From Haloferax sp. Atlit-12N (GTDB lineage: Archaea; Halobacteriota; Halobacteria; Halobacteriales; Haloferacaceae), in contig NZ_PSYW01000002.1 in NCBI RefSeq assembly GCF_003383095.1, positions 372,001 to 436,000 of the forward strand: DNA of 64,000 nucleotides, read 5' to 3'. A model generated the notes under the pieces. The model saw only the letters and a list, made by a program, of their open reading frames with translations. It did not search any database and was not told where the DNA came from. The position numbers were made by a program, and so were the translations under genes. Positions within the stretch are counted from its first letter, which is position 1, and each line of letters starts with the position of its first letter. This document shows positions 7,934 to 16,410 of this stretch, one piece after another.

Positions 7934-9181
7934 ATGAACGCAGGGGACCGCGTCCGCGTCACCCGCGCGGACGTCACGAACGAAGGCGTGCTCATGCCGT
8001 CTTCCACCGAGGACCACCTCGTCGTCAAGCTCGACGGCGGGTACAACGTCGGCATCGCCCGCGAGGGAGCCGACGTTGACGTGCTCGAAACCGACGTGTA
8101 CGACATCGAAGACGCACAGTCCGAGGGCGACGGCACCTCCGAAATCGAGTTCGACGACGACCTCCCGACCGTCTCGCTCATCTCGACCGGCGGGACCATC
8201 GCCTCGACGGTCGACTACCGCACGGGTGCGGTGACCGCGCAGTTCGACGCCGAGGACGTGCTCCGGGCCGTCCCCGACCTCGCGGGGCGGGCGAACTACC
8301 GCGGCCGCGTCGTCGCCAACATCCTCTCGGAGAACATGACGACCGACGTGTGGGTCGACCTCGCAGAGGCCATCGCCGAGGAAATCGAAGCCGGGGCCGA
8401 CGGCGTCGTCGTCATGCACGGCACCGACACGATGCAGTTCTCCGCGTCGGCGATGTCGTTCATGCTCGACACGCCCGTTCCCATCGTCTTCACGGGCAGT
8501 CAGCGCTCGGCGGACCGACCCTCGTCGGACAACGTCATGAACGCCGTCTGCGCCGTCGAAGCCGCCAAGGCCGACGCCGCCGAGGTCATGGTCTGCATGC
8601 ACGCCTCGGAGTCCGACGACGTCTGCGCGCTCCACGAGGGGACGCGCGTCCGCAAGAACCACACCTCCCGGCGCGACGCGTTCGAGACCGTCGGCGCGAA
8701 GCCGCTCGGCGAGGTCGACTACGAGGCCGAGGAGGTCACGTTCCGCCGCGACTACGCCCCCCGCGGCGAGGCCGACCTCGCGCTCCACGCCGACATCGAA
8801 TCCGAGGTGGAACTCGTGAAGTTCACGCCCGGGATGGACCCCGCGGCGCTCGACTACCTCGACGGGAAGGCCGGCGTCATCATCGAGGGGACGGGCCTCG
8901 GCCACGTCCACACCGACCTCATCCCGCGGTTCGAGGAACTCGTGGAAGACGGGACCACCGTCGCCATGACCTCGCAGTGTCTCGAAGGCCGCGTCTGCGA
9001 CCGCGTCTACGACACCGGGCGCGACCTGCTCGACGCCGGCGTCGTCGAGGCGGGCGACACGCTCCCCGGCACGGCGAAGGTGAAGCTCATGTGGTCGCTC
9101 GCCAACCTGGCGGACCCGACCGACGCGATGGGTCGGAACCTCGAAGGCGAACTGACCCAGCGCTCCGTCCCGTGGGAGTAA
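7934..9181 (+). CDS. gatD: Glutamyl-tRNA(Gln) amidotransferase subunit D
   Basis: 415 residues. Archaeal GatDE converts Glu-tRNA(Gln) to Gln-tRNA(Gln); GatD is the asparaginase-type subunit that releases ammonia from an amide donor. After a small N-terminal beta domain (about 1-75) comes the L-asparaginase fold with LISTGGTIAS holding the first catalytic Thr and VVMHGTDTMQFSA the second. The partner gatE is not in the window. The start is the first ATG of the conserved region. It is followed after four bases by a GNAT gene, so the two are probably cotranscribed. Confidence 0.95.
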   Translation: MNAGDRVRVTRADVTNEGVLMPSSTEDHLVVKLDGGYNVGIAREGADVDVLETDVYDIEDAQSEGDGTSEIEFDDDLPTVSLISTGGTIASTVDYRTGAVTAQFDAEDVLRAVPDLAGRANYRGRVVANILSENMTTDVWVDLAEAIAEEIEAGADGVVVMHGTDTMQFSASAMSFMLDTPVPIVFTGSQRSADRPSSDNVMNAVCAVEAAKADAAEVMVCMHASESDDVCALHEGTRVRKNHTSRRDAFETVGAKPLGEVDYEAEEVTFRRDYAPRGEADLALHADIESEVELVKFTPGMDPAALDYLDGKAGVIIEGTGLGHVHTDLIPRFEELVEDGTTVAMTSQCLEGRVCDRVYDTGRDLLDAGVVEAGDTLPGTAKVKLMWSLANLADPTDAMGRNLEGELTQRSVPWE

Positions 9182-9185
9182 CTTG

Positions 9186-10094
9186 ATGGAAATTCGACCC
9201 GCCCGACCCGAGGACTACGACGCGGTCGCCGCGTTCACCCGCGACACGTGGGCCGACCGCGGCGGGTCGGACTACATCCCCGACATCTACCACGACTGGA
9301 TTTCCCCCGGCGAGTTGGAGCAGGCGACGCTCCTCGTCGATATGGGCGAAGAGACGCCCTCCGACGACGTGGCCGCCATCGCACAGGTCGTCATGCTTTC
9401 GGAGTACGAGGGCTGGGCGCAGGGCATGCGCGTCGCCTCCGACTACCGCGAGCAGGGCCTCGCGACCCGGCTGTCGCACGCGCTTCTCGACTGGGCGCGC
9501 GAGCGGGGAGCGCGCCGCGTCCGCAACATGATTCACTCGTGGAACGTCCCGAGCCTCGCCAACGCCCGCACCGTCGGATTCGACCCCGGCATCGAGTTCC
9601 GCTGGGCGACGCCCGAGCCGGACGCGACCGCCAAACCGGACGCGGTGGTCGGCGACGACGCCGACGCCGCGTGGGCCTACTGGACCGGGAGCGGGGCTCG
9701 GACCGAGCTGTCAGGACTCGCGCTCGACCCCGTCGAGTCGTGGGCGCTCTCCGAACTGACCCGCGACCGCCTCCACGATGCCGCGGCCGACGACCGGCTG
9801 TTCGTCGTCGGCGACGACCGCGCGACAGGCTTCACCTACCGGAACCGAACCTACTCGCGCGAACGCGACGACGAGGGCGAGGTGACGTGGGCCGAGTACG
9901 CGGTCGCCGCGTGGGACGACGCGTCGGCCTGCGGGTCGCTGTTGGACGCGGTTCGACGCGACGCCGCGTCTGTCGGCGCGGACCGGACGCGCGTCCTGCT
10001 CCCCGAGCGAATCGATTGGATTTCCGACGCGTCGCTCGCCCGGAGCGACCTCGCGGAGGAGCCGACGTTCGTCATGGAAGCGGACCTCTCCTGA
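9186..10094 (+). CDS. Two-domain GNAT family N-acetyltransferase
   Basis: 302 residues. The N-terminal half (about 1-140) shows the GNAT acetyl-CoA loop in VASDYREQGLATRLSHALLDWA and the later helix with NVPSLANARTVGF. The C-terminal half (about 150-300) is a weaker GNAT-like repeat. Double-GNAT proteins exist in archaea; the acceptor substrate is unknown. It starts four bases after the gatD stop, which suggests an operon. Confidence 0.83.
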   Translation: MEIRPARPEDYDAVAAFTRDTWADRGGSDYIPDIYHDWISPGELEQATLLVDMGEETPSDDVAAIAQVVMLSEYEGWAQGMRVASDYREQGLATRLSHALLDWARERGARRVRNMIHSWNVPSLANARTVGFDPGIEFRWATPEPDATAKPDAVVGDDADAAWAYWTGSGARTELSGLALDPVESWALSELTRDRLHDAAADDRLFVVGDDRATGFTYRNRTYSRERDDEGEVTWAEYAVAAWDDASACGSLLDAVRRDAASVGADRTRVLLPERIDWISDASLARSDLAEEPTFVMEADLS

Positions 10095-10136
10095 CGGGCG
10101 TGCAGTTCGCCGTTTTCGACGACGACCGAACGTCGG

Positions 10137-11174
10137 TCAGTTCCATTCGACGCCGCGGACCTCGAAGCGCGCCCCGCCGAGTTCCGAGTCCCCCACGTCG
10201 AACTGCCAGCCGTGCAGGTCGGCGATTCGTCGCGCCGTCGGGAGATGCGGGGAGTTGTAGTCGACGCCGAGCAACTGGCTCGAATCCGCGGTCGCCGCCG
10301 CGCGCTCTTCCGGAGACGGGTGGGGTCCGTCGTCGTCGATGTAGAACCCGTCGGCAGTCGTTCCCACGACGACGCTGAACGACGGACCGGGTGAGTCGTT
10401 CCGCTCGAAGCAGTTCGTGAGCACCGCGACTAAGAACAGCCCGAAGAGGTGGGTGTCGGCCAAGAGCGACCCGTCGCCGACGACCCGAATCGAGGCGTCG
10501 CCCCTGCCGTCGAGCGACGCGACGGCCCGCGCTTGCGCGACGTGCTCGCGGAAGTCCACCGGCGCGAGGTCGATTGTGCTCGGTTGCTCGGCGATGCCGA
10601 TGCTCCACTCGACGAGCGAGTCGATGCGCGAGAGGCTCTCCGAGAGCGCCACCGCGTCGTCGCCGTCGACCGCGGCGAGGCGCTCGGCGGACGCGGTGGC
10701 CGACGCGAGTTGGGCTCTGAGTTCCGAGGCGAGCACGCCGACGAGCGCCGCGAGGTGCTCGTTCTTCTCGTTGACCTGTAGTTCCGCGAGCCGCCTGTCG
10801 GTGATATCGAAGTGCGCGACGAGCGCAAAATTCCCGTGTCTCGGCGTGTCTATCGGGACGACGCGGAGGGCGAACCACCGGTAGACCGTGGGCGAGTGAC
10901 ACGGGTACTCAACGGTGAAGAGGTCGCGCTCACCGCGGAGCACCGCGCGGATGCCGTCGGCGACGACGCCGGCAATTTCGTCGGTCCCGCGGGCCACATC
11001 GCACACGTCGAGGTAGTTGATGCCCGTCGAATCGGGGTCGCCGACGTAGTCGTTCGCGTCGGCGAACGTCCGCCACGCCCGGTTCGTGTAGACGATGTCT
11101 CCGTGTCTGTCGAGGAGGGCAATCGTCGCCGGGAACTCCTCGAACCCGCGTTCGATGAGCGAGACGTCGTCCAT
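10137..11174 (-). CDS. PAS-domain sensor, degenerate histidine kinase
   Basis: 345 residues from ATG; a GTG at 11216 would add 14. A PAS domain (about 10-120) is followed by a helical dimerisation region and an HATPase-like domain with LTNCFERND in the N-box position and YIDDDGPHPSPEER as a G1-like box. The region that normally reads SHDLRNPL reads ASELRAQL, so the phospho-accepting His is missing. No transmembrane segment or response regulator is seen. It is probably a cytoplasmic redox or ligand sensor without autophosphorylation. Confidence 0.78.
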   Translation of the reverse strand: MDDVSLIERGFEEFPATIALLDRHGDIVYTNRAWRTFADANDYVGDPDSTGINYLDVCDVARGTDEIAGVVADGIRAVLRGERDLFTVEYPCHSPTVYRWFALRVVPIDTPRHGNFALVAHFDITDRRLAELQVNEKNEHLAALVGVLASELRAQLASATASAERLAAVDGDDAVALSESLSRIDSLVEWSIGIAEQPSTIDLAPVDFREHVAQARAVASLDGRGDASIRVVGDGSLLADTHLFGLFLVAVLTNCFERNDSPGPSFSVVVGTTADGFYIDDDGPHPSPEERAAATADSSQLLGVDYNSPHLPTARRIADLHGWQFDVGDSELGGARFEVRGVEWN

Positions 11175-11342
11175 CACAGAGCGTACGTCGGGAAACCGTT
11201 TGACAGTTTCTACCACATTAGGTCCGAAATACGAGCCGCGTCGCTCGCCGAGAAACGTGTCAGAAAAATCAGCGTTCGTCCGGTCGCGGCCGGGTGCAAT
11301 CGGCCGCGGATTCGAGTTCGGTCGCGGTCGTGGTCGCGGTGG

Positions 11343-12425
11343 TCAGTCCGAGGCGACGGCTCGGGGCTTATGCTCGTTTCCCTCTGTACCCGCCATGGCG
11401 AGCACGTCGTCGAAGAAGCCGAGCGAGTCGTGAGGACCGGGGTGGGCTTCGGGGTGGTACTGGCGTGTGATGACGCTCAGTTCCTCGCTGGCGAGGCCCT
11501 CGGCGGTGTCGTCGTTGACGTTGACCTGCGTCACGTCGAGCTTGTCGCCGGGGTCGGCGACGGTGTAGCCGTGGTTCTGGGTCGTCATGACGACTTTGCC
11601 GGTCTGGAGGTCGCGGACCGGCTGGTTGACGCCGCGGTGGCCGAAGGCCATCTTCTCGGTGGTGCCGCCGAGCGCGCTGGCGACGATCTGCTGGCCGAGG
11701 CAGATGCCCGCCAGCGGGACCTCGCCGGCGAACTCCTCGACGAGTTCGCGCGTCGCGGTGTAGTTCTCGGGGTCGCCGGGGCCGTTCGAGATGAACAGCA
11801 CGTCGGGTTCGAGCGCGGACACGTCCTCGGCGTCCGCATCGTAGGGGAGCACGTGGACCGTCGCGCCGCGGTCGACGATGGAGTCCACGATGGAGCCCTT
11901 CGCGCCGCAGTCGACGAGCGCGACGGTGGTGTCGCCGTCGCCCTCGAACGTCGTGAGTTCGGTCGTGGTTACCTGCGCGCCGATGTCGACGTGTTCGCTC
12001 ATGCCCTTGCACTGCGCGAGTTCCTCCTTCGCGTCCTCGGGGGTCACGTCCTCGCCGACGGCGATTCCGACCTTCATCGCGCCCTCCTCGCGGATGGACG
12101 TGACGAGGTCGCGCGTGTCGAGGTGGTCGACCGCCGGGACGCCCTCGTCGGCGAGCCACTCGACGACCTCCTCGGTGAACTCGCGTGCGACGGCCGCCCG
12201 AGGGTGGACCCGGTCGGACTCGAATCGCTCGGCTCGGACGCCGTAGTTCCCGATGAGGGGGTACGAGAAGGTGAGAACTTGTTCTTCGTACGAAGGGTCG
12301 GTCAGACTCTCTTCGTATCCCGTATATGCGGTTGTGAACACCAGTTCACCGCGTGTGCGCCCCGGAACACGGCCACGCGCTTCGACCACGCGACCGTCTT
12401 CCAGCGCCAGATAGGCGTCCGACAT
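11343..12425 (-). CDS. carA: Carbamoyl-phosphate synthase small (glutaminase) subunit
   Basis: 360 residues; hydrolyses glutamine and delivers ammonia to CarB for arginine and pyrimidine synthesis. The N-terminal CarA domain starts AYLALEDGRVVEARG. The C-terminal class I amidotransferase has the nucleophile in GICLGQQIVASALGG and the His/Glu pair in HPEAHPGPHD. carB is not in the window. The start MSDAYLALEDG matches the family N-terminus. It is divergent from an Lrp-type regulator. Confidence 0.96.
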   Translation of the reverse strand: MSDAYLALEDGRVVEARGRVPGRTRGELVFTTAYTGYEESLTDPSYEEQVLTFSYPLIGNYGVRAERFESDRVHPRAAVAREFTEEVVEWLADEGVPAVDHLDTRDLVTSIREEGAMKVGIAVGEDVTPEDAKEELAQCKGMSEHVDIGAQVTTTELTTFEGDGDTTVALVDCGAKGSIVDSIVDRGATVHVLPYDADAEDVSALEPDVLFISNGPGDPENYTATRELVEEFAGEVPLAGICLGQQIVASALGGTTEKMAFGHRGVNQPVRDLQTGKVVMTTQNHGYTVADPGDKLDVTQVNVNDDTAEGLASEELSVITRQYHPEAHPGPHDSLGFFDDVLAMAGTEGNEHKPRAVASD

Positions 12426-12476
12426 TACGAGAAACGAACGGAACACGGGTGCATAAGTGTTACTTTCGAAGTCGAG

Positions 12477-12491
12477 TTACGAAATTCGTAA
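12477..12491. promoter_or_regulatory. Palindromic operator candidate between carA and lrp
   Basis: TTACGAAATTCGTAA is a perfect 15-base palindrome in the 97-bp divergent intergenic region. It ends 31 bases before the Lrp start and lies 52 bases before the carA start. This is the size and placement expected for an Lrp/AsnC dimer site controlling both genes. Confidence 0.55.
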
Positions 12492-12522
12492 TCGGTAAGT
12501 CGCTGGGGACGGCACGTGAGAT

Positions 12523-12936
12523 ATGGACGAGCTTGACCGACGTATCCTCGATATCCTTCGACGGGACGCTCGGACCCCCAACACGGAGATTGCGGCCGAA
12601 GTCGGGACCTCCGAGGGGACCGTCAGAAACCGCGTCGAGCGGTTGGTCGAGGAGGGCGTCATCGAGCGCTTTACGATTTCGACCCGCACGGGGAACCTGA
12701 AGGCGATGATAGAGGTGACCGTCGCGGTCGACGTGGACACCAACGACGTGTCCGAGTTGATGGCCGACTGGAAGGACGTCGACTTCGTCTGGCAGGTCTC
12801 CGGCGAGGAGGACATCGTCCTCGTCGTCGACGCCGCCGACACCCGCGCCGTCAACGACCTCATCACCCGCGCCCGCGAGCACGACGACGTGAAGAGCACG
12901 AAGACCCGCCTGATTCTCGACGAGCGTCTCGGCTAA
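12523..12936 (+). CDS. Lrp/AsnC family transcriptional regulator
   Basis: 137 residues. The N-terminal HTH (MDELDRRILDILRRDAR, EVGTSEGTVRNRVERLVEEGVI) is followed by a RAM ligand-binding beta-alpha-beta-beta-alpha-beta domain (about 62-135). It is divergent from carA, so control of carbamoyl phosphate synthesis, possibly by an amino acid, is inferred. A palindrome just upstream is the likely binding site and would give autoregulation. Confidence 0.92.
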   Translation: MDELDRRILDILRRDARTPNTEIAAEVGTSEGTVRNRVERLVEEGVIERFTISTRTGNLKAMIEVTVAVDVDTNDVSELMADWKDVDFVWQVSGEEDIVLVVDAADTRAVNDLITRAREHDDVKSTKTRLILDERLG

Positions 12937-13008
12937 TCGCGCGCCGCCGCCGCGTGGTCCGCGGTTCGCATCGAAGCTTAGTTGACCCCCGACTCCGACG
13001 GAAGGCAC

Positions 13009-13578
13009 ATGAGCAACGCAGCAGCCGACGAGGCTACTGAACTCCACAAGAACGCAGCGCAGGACGTTATCGCCGTCGACTCCGACGACAACGCGGAGGG
13101 GACGGTCAACCGACTCGATGCCCACACGGGCGACGGCATCCGCCACCGCGCCTTCACCTGCCTCGTGTTCAACGAGGAGGGCCAGATACTCCTCGCCCAG
13201 CGCGCGCCCAACAAGCGCCTGTGGGACACCTCCTGGGACGGCACCGTCGCCTCCCACCCCGTCGAGGGCCAGACCCAAGAGGAAGCCACCGAAGAGCGCC
13301 TCGAAGAGGAACTCGGCATCTCGCCCGACCAGTACTCCGACCTCCGCGTCACGGACAAGTTCGAGTACAAGCGCTACTACGAGAACGCCGGCCTCGAATG
13401 GGAGGTCTGTGCCGTCCTGAAGGTCACGCTCGAAGACACCACACTCGACCCCGACGAAGAGGAAATCGCGGGCATGCTCTGGGTCGACTACGAGCACCTC
13501 CACGACCACCCCGAGTGGTACCGTCAACTGCGTCTCTGTCCGTGGTTCGAAATCGCCATGCGCCGTGACTTCGAGTAG
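13009..13578 (+). CDS. idi: Isopentenyl-diphosphate isomerase type I-like Nudix protein
   Basis: 189 residues, a Nudix fold. The sequence aligns with type I IDI: LVFNEEGQILLAQRAPNKR, then WDGTVASHPVEGQTQEEA and the WEVCAVLKV segment with the active-site Glu. In E. coli IDI the catalytic Cys67 lies in NSVCGHP; the equivalent here is GTVASHP, so Ala81 replaces it, while the metal-binding His is kept. Isomerase activity is therefore not assured. The start is the ATG after a 72-bp gap. The 3' end overlaps the JAMM gene by 14 bases. Confidence 0.85.
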   Translation: MSNAAADEATELHKNAAQDVIAVDSDDNAEGTVNRLDAHTGDGIRHRAFTCLVFNEEGQILLAQRAPNKRLWDTSWDGTVASHPVEGQTQEEATEERLEEELGISPDQYSDLRVTDKFEYKRYYENAGLEWEVCAVLKVTLEDTTLDPDEEEIAGMLWVDYEHLHDHPEWYRQLRLCPWFEIAMRRDFE

Positions 13579-13984
13579 GCTCGCCCTCGAAGCCGACGCC
13601 CGACGTTCGATTCTCTCGCACGCCCGCGAGGGTGCCGCCCGCGACCCGCCCGCGGAGGTCTGCGGCGTCCTCGCCGGCGACAGCGACGCGCGCACCGTCA
13701 CCGACGTCCACCCGGTTTCGAACGTCGCCGACGACCCGCGGGTCGCCTACGAACTCGACCCCGAGGAGACGGTTTCGATTATCGAAGCCGTCGAGACGGC
13801 GGGCGACGACGCGGTCGGCTTCTACCACTCGCACCCCGAGTCCGACCCCGTCCCGAGCGCGACCGACCGAGAACAGGCGTCGTGGCCGGGCTACGTCTAT
13901 CTCATCTGCTCGCCCGACGGCCGGATGAATGCGTACGAGTGGACCGGAAACGAGTTCCACGAACTCACTATCGCGGTCGAGTGA
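13565..13984 (+). CDS. JAMM/MPN+ metalloprotease, desampylase
   Basis: 139 residues from a GTG start. It has the complete JAMM zinc site: E31 in PAEVCG, H88 and H90 in YHSHPESDP, S98 and D101 in PSATD. These positions match those I recall for H. volcanii JAMM1, which removes ubiquitin-like SAMP proteins from targets and cleaves SAMP C-termini. The ORF begins inside the end of the idi-like gene (14-base overlap), so translation is probably coupled. Confidence 0.9.
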   Translation: MTSSRLALEADARRSILSHAREGAARDPPAEVCGVLAGDSDARTVTDVHPVSNVADDPRVAYELDPEETVSIIEAVETAGDDAVGFYHSHPESDPVPSATDREQASWPGYVYLICSPDGRMNAYEWTGNEFHELTIAVE

Positions 13985-14073
13985 CTCGTCGGCCTCCCGA
14001 AACCCTCGCCGGTACGCCGCGACCGCCGGCACGCTTCGGTGAGAATATCCTTTCTCAGTTCGCAGACGCAGCC

Positions 14074-14772
14074 ATGGAACCCGACCGCTACGACGACCTC
14101 GACGGACAGGTCGCGCTCGTCACCGGCGCGAACCGCGGCATCGGCCGCCAGATAGCCGAGAACCTCCGCGACCGCGGCGCGACGGTGTACGCGGGGTCGC
14201 GCAGCGTCACGAACGAGACGCCCGAGGGGACGGAACGCGTCCTCCTCGACGTGACCCAAGAGGGCGACATCGAGGAGGTCGTCGACGGCATCTTCGCCGA
14301 CCAGAGCCGCCTCGACATCCTCGTCAACAACGCCGGCGTCGGCGGCGAGGGCGAGGACATCGTCGCCGAACCGACCGAGCGAATCGACCGCACCCTCGGC
14401 GTCAACCTCCGCGGGCCGATGCTCCTGTGCAAGCACGCGGTTCCCCTCCTCCTCCAGTCCGACGGCGGCCGCGTCGTCAACGTCTCGTCTGGCATGGGTG
14501 CGCTCGGCGAGGAGCAGTCCGGCGGGTCGCCCGCGTATCGAATCTCGAAGACAGGCCTCAACGGCCTCACCGCCTATCTCGACGGCCAGTACGGCGACGA
14601 CGGCCTCATCGCCAACTCGGTGTGTCCCGGCTGGGTCCGCACCGACATGGGCGGCGAGGAGGCGAACCGGCCGGTCGAGAAAGGCGCGGAGACGCCGACG
14701 TGGCTCGCGACGTTCAAGCCCGGCGCGCCCGCGGGGAAGTTCTGGCGCGACAAGGAAGTCATCGACTGGTAA
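14074..14772 (+). CDS. Short-chain dehydrogenase/reductase
   Basis: 232 residues with classical SDR signatures: cofactor loop TGANRGIGRQ, NNAG at about residue 88, catalytic Ser in VNVSSGMGALG and YRISK for Tyr/Lys. The substrate is unknown. The C-terminus ends shortly after a GKFWRDKE segment, as in carbonyl reductase-like SDRs. The start MEPDRYDDL is chosen because the Rossmann strand begins about 12 residues later. Confidence 0.9.
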   Translation: MEPDRYDDLDGQVALVTGANRGIGRQIAENLRDRGATVYAGSRSVTNETPEGTERVLLDVTQEGDIEEVVDGIFADQSRLDILVNNAGVGGEGEDIVAEPTERIDRTLGVNLRGPMLLCKHAVPLLLQSDGGRVVNVSSGMGALGEEQSGGSPAYRISKTGLNGLTAYLDGQYGDDGLIANSVCPGWVRTDMGGEEANRPVEKGAETPTWLATFKPGAPAGKFWRDKEVIDW

Positions 14773-14824
14773 GCGGCCGAGTCCAAGACCTGGAACGCTG
14801 CTCTCTTCTTGCTCTCGACGATAG

Positions 14825-15010
14825 CTACTCGTCGAACGTCAGCCCGAACCAGACGACGACGAAGAAACCGAGCATGCCGAGAAGAGGAAGTAAAGCACCG
14901 GAGAAAGATGAATAGTTACTCGAGGTCATGTAGTAGGTCTGAACGATGAGAAGGAGCGAGATGAACATGAGCCACCGCTGTATCGACAGGAGTTGCGTCT
15001 CGGGATCCAT
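14825..15010 (-). CDS. Small two-helix membrane protein
   Basis: 61 residues from MDPETQLLS. Two transmembrane helices are separated by a short Ser/Tyr/Asn loop (MTSSNYSSFSG) and the C-terminus is WFGLTFDE. A TATA-like GTTATA element (15032-15037 on the plus strand) about 25 bases upstream supports this start. Family not recognised. It lies between the SDR and kynureninase genes. Confidence 0.65.
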   Translation of the reverse strand: MDPETQLLSIQRWLMFISLLLIVQTYYMTSSNYSSFSGALLPLLGMLGFFVVVWFGLTFDE

Positions 15011-15054
15011 ACGAACGTGTTCTGCCAACTTGTTATACTTCTGACTACATCGAA

Positions 15055-16326
15055 TTACGTCACCCCGCCGCTCTGCTTCTCGAACGCCTCGTAGTCTTTC
15101 CCGTCCAGAATCTCACGCAGGTGCTCGACCGCCCGGTACACGTCCTCGAAGCCGACGTACGCCGGCGCGGGAGCCATGCGGACGACGTTCGGCTGGCGGT
15201 AGTCCACGACGACGCCCCGTTCCTTGAGCGCGAGGCTGACGCGGTAGGCCTCGGGGTGTTCGACCGCGACGTGGCCGCCGCGGGCCGCGGGGTCACGCGG
15301 CGTGCCGACCTCGCACTCCGGCAGTCGCTCGTCCACGAGGTCGATGAGGTAGTCCGTGAGCGCCAGCGACTTCTCGCGGAGGGCGGCCACGCCGCCGGCG
15401 TCCTCGACGATGTCGAGCGCGCCGTCGAGGGGGGCCGCGGACAGCACCGGGACCGTCCCCGACTGGAACGCGCCGGCCGACTGGGCCGGCTCGTAGGTCA
15501 TCGCCATGTCGAACTGCGTCTCCTTGTCGTTGCCCCACCAGCCGGCGAGGGCGGGCGTGACGCCGAAGTGGCGCTCGTTGACGTAGAGGCCGGCGATGGA
15601 ACCGGGGCCGGCGTTGAGATACTTGTAGTGACACCAGACGGCGAAGTCCGCGCCAACCTCGGAGAGGCGGTGCGGGACCGCACCGACCGAGTGCGCGAGG
15701 TCGAAGCCGGCCAGCGCGCCGGCCTCGTGAGCCGCCTCGGTGATGGTCTCGATATCGAACAGCTGGCCGCTCCGGTAGAGGACCGACGGGAGAAACACCA
15801 TTCCCACGTCGTCGTCGATGGCGTCGAGCACGTCCTCGGTCTCGATGGTCCGCCCGTCGCGGCTCTCGACCACGCGGAGCGCCTCGTCGGGGTCGCGGCC
15901 GGCCGCCCGGAGTTGCGCGCGAATCGCGTAGTGGTCCGTCGGGAAGTCGAGGTCGTCGACGACGATTTTCTCGCCGCGGGCGGGGTCGTAGAACGTCCCG
16001 ACGAGCGCGTGGATGTTGACGGTAGTGGAGTTGGCGACGACGACCTCGTCGGGGTTCGCGCCGACGAGCGGGGCGAGTCGCTCGCCCAGTCGCTCGCCGT
16101 AGGTGAACCACTCCGGGTCGGCGTCGGTCCACCCGCGGATGGCGAGGTCGCGCCACTCGTCGATGACGCGTTCGAGCGCCGCTTCGGCGTCGACGGAGAG
16201 CGGGCCGAGCGAGTTACCGTCCATGTACAGTTCGCCCTCGGGGACCAAAAAGCGGTCACGGAGGTCCGAAAGCGGGTCCGCCGCGTCCATCTGGCGGGCG
16301 GCCTCGACGGTGAGGTCGTCGGTCAT
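15055..16326 (-). CDS. kynU: Kynureninase
   Basis: 423 residues, a PLP fold-type I enzyme that cleaves kynurenine to anthranilate and alanine. Seen: MDGNSLGPLS near the N-terminus, FDLAHSVGAVPHRL with the PLP-binding Asp, and K235 in WCHYKYLNAGPGS as the Schiff-base Lys. The length is normal. It is divergent from an HSL-type hydrolase across 84 bp, and anthranilate could feed the trpDFEG genes elsewhere in the window. The start MTDDLTVEAAR is preferred; an upstream ATG adds nine basic residues. Confidence 0.94.
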   Translation of the reverse strand: MTDDLTVEAARQMDAADPLSDLRDRFLVPEGELYMDGNSLGPLSVDAEAALERVIDEWRDLAIRGWTDADPEWFTYGERLGERLAPLVGANPDEVVVANSTTVNIHALVGTFYDPARGEKIVVDDLDFPTDHYAIRAQLRAAGRDPDEALRVVESRDGRTIETEDVLDAIDDDVGMVFLPSVLYRSGQLFDIETITEAAHEAGALAGFDLAHSVGAVPHRLSEVGADFAVWCHYKYLNAGPGSIAGLYVNERHFGVTPALAGWWGNDKETQFDMAMTYEPAQSAGAFQSGTVPVLSAAPLDGALDIVEDAGGVAALREKSLALTDYLIDLVDERLPECEVGTPRDPAARGGHVAVEHPEAYRVSLALKERGVVVDYRQPNVVRMAPAPAYVGFEDVYRAVEHLREILDGKDYEAFEKQSGGVT

Positions 16327-16410
16327 ACGCGTGTCGAAGCGCCGGCGCGACAAGTAGATTCACGACCCGCACGGCGTGGTGTTTTTCACGGTCGCCCGCG
16401 GCCCACCGGT

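Noticed and set aside
15121..16410. Long open frame opposite kynU joined to the hydrolase
   Set aside because: Only the part from 16411 has family motifs; the upstream part is the antisense of kynureninase.
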